The notes under the pieces were generated by a model that was not told where the DNA came from, made no database searches, and saw only the letters and a program-made list of their open reading frames with translations. Positions 1 to 6,644 of a DNA stretch of 6,705 nucleotides are shown piece by piece; the stretch's first letter is position 1, and every line of letters begins with the position of its first letter. Origin of the DNA: Gammaproteobacteria bacterium (GTDB taxonomy: Bacteria > Pseudomonadota > Gammaproteobacteria > Pseudomonadales > Pseudohongiellaceae); assembly GCA_003556835.1 (NCBI GenBank), contig PWQG01000331.1:1-6705 (forward strand), in the 5' to 3' direction. The position numbers were made by a program, and so were the translations under genes.

Positions 1-52
1 AGCGGGTGAACCAGCCGCGCTGCGCGGTCTTTTCCTGTTCTGATGGGCTCAT
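1..52 (-). CDS. 5' end of an unidentified gene, cut by the left window edge
   Basis: An ATG at 52-50 opens a frame with no stop up to the window edge, giving 17 residues (MSPSEQEKTAQRGWFTR). The start lies one base after the TGA of the 51-codon ORF upstream on the same strand, an arrangement typical of translational coupling. A weak purine-rich stretch (GGA, about 7 bases upstream) could serve as ribosome binding site. The peptide is polar and charged and then reaches a Gly-Trp-Phe segment, which would fit the cytoplasmic N-terminus of many proteins. Too little is visible to assign a family. It is called coding only because of the clean start and the tight spacing with its neighbour. Confidence 0.45.
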   Translation of the reverse strand, partial: MSPSEQEKTAQRGWFTR

Positions 53-53
53 T

Positions 54-209
54 TCAGATTCCGGGTTCCTTGCGGACACAACAGTTGGTTTTGAGGTAGG
101 CGATCAATTCGTCGATGGCTGACGGTAGGCCGTGTAAATTACCGAGCTCCACCAGAAGGTGAAGCAGCTGGAGGCGGGGTTCCTGTGACAATGCGTTCCG
201 TGTTTCCAT
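54..209 (-). CDS. Small hypothetical protein, 51 aa
   Basis: The frame runs from ATG at 209-207 to TGA at 56-54. An in-frame TAG four codons upstream makes this the first possible ATG. The peptide begins METRNALSQEPRLQLL and is rich in leucine, with amphipathic helix-like stretches at about residues 10-22 and 28-40. It has a Cys-Cys pair near the C-terminus (residues 43-44) and no signal peptide or membrane segment. The ribosome binding site is weak (GGACGG directly before the ATG). The best argument that it is real is the 1-bp gap to the next start on the same strand, suggesting a two-gene unit transcribed away from the porin. I do not recognise the family. It could be a small regulatory or accessory protein, or a chance frame. 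Confidence 0.4.
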   Translation of the reverse strand: METRNALSQEPRLQLLHLLVELGNLHGLPSAIDELIAYLKTNCCVRKEPGI

Positions 210-285
210 CCGTCCAAACTAATAGACATGATAAACACTGGTCAACTGATAAATGGATGGGCGAGCCTCGCCGTGGCCCGACAAG

Positions 286-318
286 AAAAAGGGGCAGAGT
301 GGATCTGCCCCTTTTTTT
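286..318 (-). terminator. Bidirectional intrinsic terminator after the porin gene
   Basis: The arms GGGGCAGA (291-298) and TCTGCCCC (304-311) are perfectly complementary around a 5-base loop. Read on the minus strand the hairpin is followed by five T (complement of 286-290). On the plus strand it is followed by seven T (312-318). It begins 26 bases beyond the porin stop codon, so it should end the porin transcript and separate it from the small ORF downstream on the same strand. The T-runs on both sides mean it could also stop plus-strand transcription, although no plus-strand gene is visible to its left. Confidence 0.9.
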
Positions 319-343
319 CTGTCCGCTTCTGTTCTACGGTCGC

Positions 344-1462
344 TTAGAAGTTGTACTGGGCCCGCATCAGGAAGATATTGATATTCTCATCGCCGTAGCG
401 GCCATCGGTGACGTCAGAGAAGATCAGGTTGGCCATGAATCGCAGGTTGGGCGAAACATAGTAGTTGGCGGCCAGGGTGATGTTCTCCATCTTGCCACCG
501 ACAATACCGCTGTCGATCAGGTCTGCGCTACTGAATCGGGCAGCCACTTCCCAGGCGCCGTTGCTGCTGGCCGGCCGGATTCCACCGAACTCACCGCCGC
601 TGTAGCTGCGGGATTCACCCGTCAGTACATAACTGGCCTGCAGGTGGTAGCCGCCAAAGGTCGGGTTGCTGGCGCCGCTGCGGTCCACGTCCACGCTCAG
701 GTATTCCGCCTCGGCGGAGAAGGGGCCGGCCTGGTAGGCCAGCTCGAGACCCATTTTGGCCGTGGAGCTGACACCGCTGATGCTGCCGGTATCAATGGCG
801 CGCACGCCGCTGGAAGGCCGCGACTCGGGACGCTCACGAAGGCGGAGGTTGCTTTGTGTGCCAAGGTCTTCGAAAGCGCCAGAGAGGCCAAGATGGATCA
901 TGCTGTTGCCGTCGTTGACGGGGTTGTATACCACGCGACCGGCCAGGCCGATGGGATCATTACCGCCGCTGGATTGGGCTATGGCATTGGTGTAGACCAT
1001 GCTCTGGAAAGTGACCGGACCCTCGGACATGTGGTAACTCAAGCCCAGGCGTCGGCTGTCCGCGACCAGGTTGCTGGGAGCCGATCGCTCAATGAAAGTC
1101 ATGCTGTTGGAGCTGGTGATCTCGTTCAGGCCCATCGGCACCTTCACCTGACCGATGATCAATCGACCGGTATCCAGTGAACGTCGGATGCGGATGTCAT
1201 TGGCTGAAGCGCTGCCACCGGCAAAATCGTATTCGATGCGAAAGTCCCAATCGTCGGTCAGGGTGCCGTTGACCCCAAGACGGCCGCGACGGAACAGGGT
1301 GCCACTTCCCATTTCTTCGTTGTTATCGGCTTCAACAAAAGCTGCGTCGAAATGCGCGCGGCCACGGACATCGAACTCCGGCTGCGCCCATGCCGTTCCT
1401 GTTGCCGATATGCTGACTGCCGCTGTCAGTGAAAGCTTTTTCCATGTGTGCTTGATATTCAC
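344..1462 (-). CDS. Phosphate-selective porin (OprO/OprP family)
   Basis: Encodes 372 residues of an outer-membrane beta-barrel porin that would pass phosphate or polyphosphate into the periplasm. Visible features: a classical signal peptide with basic n-region (KHTWKK), hydrophobic core and cleavage after AWA (residue 26); the family-typical block FRRGRLGVNGTLTDDW at about 57-72 followed by an alternating strand ending EYDF; the GQVKVPMGLNEITSS stretch at about 104-118 followed by TFIER, much like the GQFK-P-x-x-LEELTSS-ITFMER region of OprP/OprO; many amphipathic strands; and a C-terminal Tyr-Asn-Phe whose final Phe is the outer-membrane assembly signal. Length is slightly below OprP. The GTG at 1462 is chosen over an ATG at 1495 because AGGAGGT sits directly in front of it and the signal peptide is then of normal length. 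It stands alone, divergent from pstC, behind its own Pho box and closed by a terminator. Exact substrate (orthophosphate or polyphosphate) cannot be read from the sequence. Confidence 0.88.
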   Translation of the reverse strand: MNIKHTWKKLSLTAAVSISATGTAWAQPEFDVRGRAHFDAAFVEADNNEEMGSGTLFRRGRLGVNGTLTDDWDFRIEYDFAGGSASANDIRIRRSLDTGRLIIGQVKVPMGLNEITSSNSMTFIERSAPSNLVADSRRLGLSYHMSEGPVTFQSMVYTNAIAQSSGGNDPIGLAGRVVYNPVNDGNSMIHLGLSGAFEDLGTQSNLRLRERPESRPSSGVRAIDTGSISGVSSTAKMGLELAYQAGPFSAEAEYLSVDVDRSGASNPTFGGYHLQASYVLTGESRSYSGGEFGGIRPASSNGAWEVAARFSSADLIDSGIVGGKMENITLAANYYVSPNLRFMANLIFSDVTDGRYGDENINIFLMRAQYNF

Positions 1463-1465
1463 GTT

Positions 1466-1472
1466 ACCTCCT
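1466..1472 (-). promoter_or_regulatory. Ribosome binding site that fixes the porin GTG start
   Basis: The minus strand reads AGGAGGT, a full match to the anti-Shine-Dalgarno sequence, 3 bases before the GTG at 1462-1460. The alternative ATG at 1495 would bury this site inside the coding region and add 11 residues before the signal peptide. The spacing is a little short but the complementarity is the best in the window. Confidence 0.8.
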
Positions 1473-1543
1473 GGTGGTCGGTGTAGAACCGCCATTGATA
1501 GTAGATTTCCGTCCTTTTATTTCAATTTACTGCGGACGGCGGC

Positions 1544-1577
1544 ATGTTATGAGCAAAACATGACAGTTTCGAGACAG
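1544..1577 (-). promoter_or_regulatory. Pho-box promoter for the porin
   Basis: On the minus strand 1577-1560 reads CTGTCTCGAAACTGTCAT: two 7-base direct repeats of the CTGTCAN type 11 bases apart, as in the E. coli Pho-box consensus, with the downstream half perfect and the upstream half differing only at its sixth base. Exactly 10 bases later lies TAACAT (1549-1544), which matches the sigma-70 -10 hexamer at 4 of 6 positions. This is the E. coli phoA geometry, in which PhoB~P replaces a -35 element. Initiation would fall near 1537, giving a leader of about 75 bases. Induction by phosphate starvation through PhoBR is inferred. Confidence 0.82.
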
Positions 1578-1627
1578 CTCTCCGAGTCCGCAGCGGTTTG
1601 TCCGGTTTGGGGGGCTCCCACCCGGCT

Positions 1628-1661
1628 TTGTCACAAAGTCGTCATATTACTCCATTAGCAT
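1628..1661 (+). promoter_or_regulatory. Pho-box promoter for pstCAB
   Basis: Positions 1628-1645 read TTGTCACAAAGTCGTCAT, agreeing at 14 of 18 positions with the E. coli phoA Pho box and keeping both GTCA cores 11 bases apart. Exactly 10 bases downstream is TAGCAT (1656-1661), 4 of 6 matches to a -10 hexamer. Predicted initiation is near 1668, leaving a leader of about 34 bases before the ATG at 1702. The upstream half sits inside a perfect 6+1+6 palindrome (1626-1638). The box is about 50 bp from the porin box and faces the other way. Confidence 0.8.
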
Positions 1662-1701
1662 GGCGCCCGTTGCTCAAGCCACGGATTGTGAGTCCCCGAT
1701 T

Positions 1702-3999
1702 ATGATCGATATCGTGAAAACTGCCTCCAGCCCGGCACCGGGCCAGGTCCGATCCCTGCTGCCGGACGCAGAGGCGAAACAGAAACTGCGCCGCAAGCGC
1801 AGCATCAAGGATGGAATCTCGCGCTGGGGTATCAGTGTGGCCGGTTTTGGTGTGGTGTTTTCCCTGGCAATGATCTTTGTCTACCTGTTCTGGGAAGTGT
1901 TTCCCATCTTTCGGGGCGCCACGGTGGACCCGCAAAATGAATACAGCGCTGCCGTAACCGGAGTCGATACCAACCGACTGCTCCTGGAACGGTATGAGCA
2001 ACTGGGCATCCAGCACACCTCCGACGGTCGGGTTACCTATTTTGAAGCCGGCAGTGGACAGGTTCGGGAGCAGTTCGATGTGAACATCCCTGCTGGCGTA
2101 GAACAAAGCAGTTTTGGTGCCGGCGAGGTGGTCAACAACACAGTCGTGCGTGGCCTCAGTGACGGTACCGCCATTGTGACCCGGCATCGCTATGACTACA
2201 GTTACCCGGGCAACCAGCGGCACATCGATCCGGACCTGGAGTACCCTTTTGGGGAAGCTCCCCTGCAGGTGGATGAGCAGGGCCAGCCGCTTACACTGGT
2301 GACAATAGAAAATGCCAGTCGGGGAGATAGAACCTTCCTGGTGGCTGCCACGGAAGACGGAAGGATGCTGCTGAACTCGATCACCACGCGCAGCAATCTG
2401 TTTACCGGCGAGACAAGCGTAGAGCAGTCCCGGCACCAATTACCTGCCATTGATGGTACTCCGGTCAAGCTGATGCTGGAAAAATCCCTGCGTCGACTCT
2501 TCATCATCGACGATACCGGTCATGTGCATTTCATGAACGTGGAGAACCCGCAGAATGCGTATCTGGTGCAGCGCGTTGACGTGGGGCAGGGGCATGAGAT
2601 CACGGCTGCCGATTTCCTGGTCGGTACCGAGTCGCTGGTTTTTGGCAAGTCCAATGGGGACCTGAGTCAATGGTTTCTGGTGCGGGACGCCGATGAGCAG
2701 CGGGCGCTGACCCATATCCGTGACTTCCGTTCCCACGGTGCGCGGATCACTGCGATTGCCCCGGAATACAGTCGCAAGGGATTCCTGGCAGTTGACGAAG
2801 CGGGCCAGCTGGGCATCCATTATGGTACGTCGGCACGAACCCTGTTTTTACGTCAGGTCAGTGATGTGCCGCTGGTGAATGTGGCTGTTTCCCAGGTCAA
2901 CCGCAAGTTGCTGTTCGAAGATATCAACAACCGTGTGGTGGTGGCTGATCTGTGGAACGAACATCCTCAAATCTCCTTCCGGGCGCTTTGGAATCGCGTC
3001 TGGTATGAAAACCGCAATGAACCGGAATACATCTGGCAATCTTCTTCCGGTTCGGATGAGTTCGAAGCGAAATTCAGTCTCGTGCCCCTGACAGTGGGTA
3101 CCCTGAAGGCTGCTTTCTATGCCATGCTTTTTGCCATCCCCCTGGCAATCGCCGGTGCCATCTATACCGCCTATTTCATGACGCCGAAGCTGCGGGGCAT
3201 CGTCAAGCCGAGCATCGAGATCATGGAGGCCCTGCCCACGGTAATTCTCGGTTTCCTCGCCGGTCTCTGGTTGGCCCCCTTCGCCGAGAATCATTTGCCG
3301 GCCATATTCAGCATCTTCCTGATCATGCCGGTGTTCATGCTGGGTTTCGCCTGGCTCTGGTCACGCCTGCCGGCCGATATTCGCAATCGGGTGCCTGATG
3401 GTTGGGAGGCCGCCATGCTGGTGCCGGTGATCCTGCTGTTCGGCTATGGCGCAGTGAGCTTGAGTCCTTTCATAGAAATCTGGTTCTTCGATGGCAGTAT
3501 GCGGCAATGGTTCACCGACATCGGCATCACCTATGACCAGCGCAATGCCCTGGTGGTGGGTATCGCCATGGGCTTCGCCGTGATTCCCACCATTTTTTCG
3601 ATTGCCGAGGATGCGGTGTTCACCGTGCCAAAGCACCTCACCCAGGGCTCTCTGGCGCTCGGTTCGACCAAATGGCAGACCGTTGTCGGAGTGGTATTGC
3701 CGACGGCCAGTCCCGGCATATTTTCCGCGGTCATGATGGGCTTCGGCCGTGCCGTGGGAGAAACCATGATCGTGTTGATGGCCACGGGCAACAGCCCGGT
3801 GGTCAACTTCAACATCTTCGAGGGCATGCGGACCCTGTCGGCCAATATCGCGGTTGAGTTGCCCGAGACCGCGGTTGGATCTTCGCACTTCCGGGTACTG
3901 TTCCTCGCTGCCCTGGTGCTGCTGACACTGACCTTTGTGGTGAATACCGTGGCCGAGATCGTTCGTCAGCGCCTGCGTACACGCTACAGCAACCTGTAA
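1702..3999 (+). CDS. pstC: Phosphate ABC transporter permease PstC, long form
   Basis: Encodes 765 residues of an inner-membrane subunit of the high-affinity phosphate importer. Order: a basic cytoplasmic N-terminus (KLRRKR, 28-33), first membrane helix at about 42-66, a periplasmic insertion of about 67-457, then a five-to-six-helix permease domain from about 458. The permease has the EAA coupling loop (from about 636, including LALGSTKWQ) that contacts PstB, and the motif GRAVGET with Arg683 and Glu687, equivalent to charged residues implicated in phosphate passage in E. coli PstC. E. coli PstC is only a little over 300 residues; pseudomonads also have a long form. The insertion shows seven recurring D-G/N-G turn motifs and looks like a beta-propeller. 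The ATG at 1702 is preferred over the in-frame ATG at 1660, which overlaps the predicted -10; its ribosome site is weak (GTGAG, 1688-1692). It is first in the operon and ends 19 bases before pstA. Unusually, no pstS precedes it. Confidence 0.93.
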   Translation: MIDIVKTASSPAPGQVRSLLPDAEAKQKLRRKRSIKDGISRWGISVAGFGVVFSLAMIFVYLFWEVFPIFRGATVDPQNEYSAAVTGVDTNRLLLERYEQLGIQHTSDGRVTYFEAGSGQVREQFDVNIPAGVEQSSFGAGEVVNNTVVRGLSDGTAIVTRHRYDYSYPGNQRHIDPDLEYPFGEAPLQVDEQGQPLTLVTIENASRGDRTFLVAATEDGRMLLNSITTRSNLFTGETSVEQSRHQLPAIDGTPVKLMLEKSLRRLFIIDDTGHVHFMNVENPQNAYLVQRVDVGQGHEITAADFLVGTESLVFGKSNGDLSQWFLVRDADEQRALTHIRDFRSHGARITAIAPEYSRKGFLAVDEAGQLGIHYGTSARTLFLRQVSDVPLVNVAVSQVNRKLLFEDINNRVVVADLWNEHPQISFRALWNRVWYENRNEPEYIWQSSSGSDEFEAKFSLVPLTVGTLKAAFYAMLFAIPLAIAGAIYTAYFMTPKLRGIVKPSIEIMEALPTVILGFLAGLWLAPFAENHLPAIFSIFLIMPVFMLGFAWLWSRLPADIRNRVPDGWEAAMLVPVILLFGYGAVSLSPFIEIWFFDGSMRQWFTDIGITYDQRNALVVGIAMGFAVIPTIFSIAEDAVFTVPKHLTQGSLALGSTKWQTVVGVVLPTASPGIFSAVMMGFGRAVGETMIVLMATGNSPVVNFNIFEGMRTLSANIAVELPETAVGSSHFRVLFLAALVLLTLTFVVNTVAEIVRQRLRTRYSNL

Positions 4000-4018
4000 G
4001 GAATCCGGAGTTTTTGCA

Positions 4019-5686
4019 ATGAAAGCATGGTTCAAGAGTGGAAGTCCCTGGATCTGGATGAACGGCGGCGCTGTAGCAATCTGCATGATCATGGTGGTGG
4101 GTCTGATCGGCCTGATTGCCGTTCGCGGCCTGAGTCATTTCTGGCCAGCGGATGTTGTACAGATCGAGATGATACCACCGGGCGCGGAGTCCTATCGTGT
4201 GCTGGGTGAGCAACAACGTCAGGAGACGGTTCCCGCGGCTGTGGCGCGCGATGCGGGCACGGTTGTGCCGGATGATGTGGAACTTGTCACCCGTTATCTG
4301 ATCAAGCAGGGCAATCGTGATGTGACCGGTACCGATTTTGCGTGGTATGCCGATGTCAATATGGGCGAATGGACACGACCTGATGATGTGATGGTGCTGG
4401 AGCGCCGGGAATGGGGCGATTTCTACGGGTTTCCGGTGGCGATCATGACCGACGATGGTGTTGCCGTGGACGCGGGATCAGAGATGTTCCGTCCGATGCT
4501 GGACGAATCCGTTGCCCGTTCCCTGGCATTGCACCAGCAGATTCAGCGTCTTGAGCGCCGCGACATCGGTCGTATCAATCGGGGCATTGAGGATCTGCGG
4601 CTGGAAGAGCGCAGCCTGGACCTGCGTGGCGTCGAGGGTGCCGAGCGTGAGGATGCAATGGAGCGCATCGAGCAGGAGAGGCAGCGGCTGGATCAGGAAT
4701 ACGCGGTGCTTCGTGACGAACTGGATGGCTTATACGCTGCCACCCGGCGCGATACGCTGCGCATGCGGACCATCGATGGTCAGGAGCGCAACATCTCCAT
4801 GGCAATGATCGTACGTGCCAATACGCCCAATACCATGTCCGTGGCAGCCAAGAGCCGGGAGTATCTGAGCCGGATGAGGAACTTCATGACCGAGAATCCG
4901 CGTGAGGCCAACACCGAAGGCGGTATTTTCCCCGCCATTTTCGGTACCGTGACCATGGTGTTTGTGATGTCGATCATGGTCACCCCCTTTGGTATTCTGG
5001 CGGCAATCTACCTGCGTGAATATGCCAGGCAGGGGCCGGTGACACGCATCATCCGCATATCGGTCTATAACCTGGCTGGCGTGCCGTCCATCGTATACGG
5101 TGTGTTTGGCCTGGGCTTTTTTGTCTATGTGCTTGGTGGCAACATCGATCAGCTGTTTTTCGAGGCTTCATTGCCTTCGCCAACCTTCGGCAGCCCCGGT
5201 CTGTTCTGGGCGTCCCTGACCCTGGCGCTGTTGACCCTGCCCATTGTCATCGTGTCCACGGAGGAGGGTCTGGCTCGCATACCCAGTACCATCCGTCAGG
5301 GCAGCCTGGCACTGGGTGCCACCAAGTCGGAAACGCTCTGGAAAGTCATTGTCCCGTTGGCGACACCGGCCATGATGACCGGCTTGATCCTGGCGATCGC
5401 CCGTGCTGCGGGAGAGGTCGCGCCTCTCATGCTCGTTGGTGTCGTTAAACTGGCACCTTCCCTGCCCATTGATGGCACATTCCCGTATGTGCACCTGGAG
5501 CGGCAGATCATGCACCTGGGTTTCCACATCTACGATGTCGGCTTCCAAAGCCCCAATGTCGAGGCGGCCCGGCCCCTGGTCTATGCCACGGCTTTGGTCC
5601 TGGTGATGTTGATTGTAGTGCTCAACCTTACGGCCATCAGCATCCGCAACCGACTGCGGGAACGTTATCGCAGCGAATCGGACTGA
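4019..5686 (+). CDS. pstA: Phosphate ABC transporter permease PstA, long form
   Basis: Encodes 555 residues of the partner permease that forms the phosphate channel with PstC. A first membrane helix (about 14-35) is followed by RGLSHFWP, typical of PstA proteins with the extended N-terminal domain (DUF3333 type as I recall it). A periplasmic domain of about 40-300 contains a highly charged Glu/Arg/Gln heptad-like coiled coil at about 171-236. The permease domain starts near 301 (GGIFPAIFGTV) and carries the EAA loop from about 415 (with GSLALGATK) and ARAAGEVAP, where Arg462 corresponds to the conserved arginine of E. coli PstA. E. coli PstA is under 300 residues, so roughly half of this protein is extra. 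GGAG at 4007-4010 lies 8 bases before the ATG, a good site, and the 19-base gap from pstC supports cotranscription. The C-terminus is Arg-rich and cytoplasmic. Confidence 0.93.
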   Translation: MKAWFKSGSPWIWMNGGAVAICMIMVVGLIGLIAVRGLSHFWPADVVQIEMIPPGAESYRVLGEQQRQETVPAAVARDAGTVVPDDVELVTRYLIKQGNRDVTGTDFAWYADVNMGEWTRPDDVMVLERREWGDFYGFPVAIMTDDGVAVDAGSEMFRPMLDESVARSLALHQQIQRLERRDIGRINRGIEDLRLEERSLDLRGVEGAEREDAMERIEQERQRLDQEYAVLRDELDGLYAATRRDTLRMRTIDGQERNISMAMIVRANTPNTMSVAAKSREYLSRMRNFMTENPREANTEGGIFPAIFGTVTMVFVMSIMVTPFGILAAIYLREYARQGPVTRIIRISVYNLAGVPSIVYGVFGLGFFVYVLGGNIDQLFFEASLPSPTFGSPGLFWASLTLALLTLPIVIVSTEEGLARIPSTIRQGSLALGATKSETLWKVIVPLATPAMMTGLILAIARAAGEVAPLMLVGVVKLAPSLPIDGTFPYVHLERQIMHLGFHIYDVGFQSPNVEAARPLVYATALVLVMLIVVLNLTAISIRNRLRERYRSESD

Positions 5687-5760
5687 GGCCCCGCGGTTCC
5701 AGCGTGATGCAGAACGTCATTGCAGAAGATCATCGCAGATTCAATCAGAGAGTGGAGAAT

Positions 5761-6603
5761 ATGGATAAGCAACACAACCGCGAAAACCTTTCCGTTGCCG
5801 GTGCCATTGCAGGGAAGTCACATCATCAGGCCCTGTCCCTGAGCCGGGAAAACATCAAGATCGAGGTGGATGAACTGAATCTGTATTATGCCCAGGAAAA
5901 GGCGCTGGACGGCATCAATCTGCGCATTCCAGAGAAGCGCGTGACGGCATTCATCGGTCCATCGGGTTGTGGCAAATCCACCTTGCTGCGATGTTTCAAC
6001 CGCATGAATGATCTGGTCGACATCTGCCGGATCACCGGGCAGATCCGCATGGACGGCCAGGACATTTATGCCCCGGGCGTGGATGTTCCCGATCTGCGCC
6101 GCAATGTGGGCATGGTGTTCCAGAAGCCCAACCCTTTCCCCAAATCCATCTACGAGAACGTGGCCTATGGCCTTCGCCTGCAGGGCATCAACTCCCGTCG
6201 TGTACTCGACGAGGTGGTGGAGAAATCATTGCGTTCGGCTGCTCTCTGGGATGAGGTGAAGGATCGCCTGCAGGACAATGCCTTTGGCCTCTCCGGTGGT
6301 CAGCAACAGCGTCTGGTCATCGCTCGTGGTATCGCCATCGAGCCAGAGGTGATCCTGCTGGATGAGCCGGCTTCGGCGCTGGACCCGATATCGACGCTCA
6401 AGATTGAAGAGCTGATCAATGATCTGAAGACGAAGTATACGATCATCATCGTGACGCACAATATGCAGCAGGCGGCGCGGGTGTCGGATTATACGGCGTT
6501 CATGTATATGGGGAACCTGGTGGAGTTCGGGGATACGGATACTTTGTTCACCAATCCTGGTAAGAAGCAGACTGAGGATTATATTACCGGGCGGTATGGG
6601 TGA
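5761..6603 (+). CDS. pstB: Phosphate ABC transporter ATP-binding protein PstB
   Basis: Encodes 280 residues of the ATPase that powers phosphate import, bound to the cytoplasmic face of PstC-PstA. All ABC motifs are intact: Walker A GPSGCGKST (66-74), Q-loop Gln121 in VFQKPNPFP, signature LSGGQQQR (177-184), Walker B VILLDE (197-202) with DEPASALDP, and switch His233 in VTHNMQQA. FNRMNDL after Walker A and the C-terminal TEDYITGRYG are hallmarks of PstB rather than other importers. An N-terminal extension of about 35 residues precedes the ABC fold, longer than in E. coli (257 residues) and similar to pseudomonads. ATG 5761 is chosen because GTGGAG stands just before it (spacing short, 3 bases). 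A GTG-ATG pair at 5704-5709 would add 18-19 residues but has no ribosome site. The gap to pstA is 74 bases, and phoU, the usual next gene, is not reached. The last 70 or so codons favour GCG, GGG and TAT more than the rest of the gene. Confidence 0.95.
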   Translation: MDKQHNRENLSVAGAIAGKSHHQALSLSRENIKIEVDELNLYYAQEKALDGINLRIPEKRVTAFIGPSGCGKSTLLRCFNRMNDLVDICRITGQIRMDGQDIYAPGVDVPDLRRNVGMVFQKPNPFPKSIYENVAYGLRLQGINSRRVLDEVVEKSLRSAALWDEVKDRLQDNAFGLSGGQQQRLVIARGIAIEPEVILLDEPASALDPISTLKIEELINDLKTKYTIIIVTHNMQQAARVSDYTAFMYMGNLVEFGDTDTLFTNPGKKQTEDYITGRYG

Positions 6604-6644
6604 TGTGTTTTTTTCCCGGTTCGGCTCAGGGTGCTGGCCTCTTG

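Noticed and set aside
219..245. Possible minus-strand promoter for the small ORF (TTGACC at 245-240, TATTAG at 224-219, or TATCAT at 233-228)
   Set aside because: TTGACC to TATTAG is only 15 bp apart, and the better -10 (TATCAT) has no acceptable -35 at 16-18 bp. Too weak to annotate.
185..1180. Long open frame of 331 codons on the plus strand
   Set aside because: It lies antisense to the porin, whose signal peptide, family blocks and terminal Phe are clear. The antisense translation is low-complexity (Ala, Gly, His, Val) and has no ribosome site.
1642..2439. Minus-strand open frame of 265 codons
   Set aside because: Antisense shadow of the 5' third of pstC; it starts inside the gene and has no recognisable domain.
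3361..4092. Minus-strand open frame of 243 codons rich in His and Gln
   Set aside because: Antisense to the conserved permease core of pstC. The His/Gln bias is the usual result of reading hydrophobic codons backwards.
5704..5760. Longer pstB start at GTG 5704 or ATG 5707
   Set aside because: No Shine-Dalgarno sequence precedes it, while purine-rich GTGGAG precedes the ATG at 5761 and gives a length like pseudomonad PstB. Not excluded.
6589..6614. Candidate terminator after pstB: TACC/GGTA hairpin plus seven T at 6608-6614
   Set aside because: The stem is only 4 bp, lies inside the coding end, and is separated from the T-run by more than ten bases.
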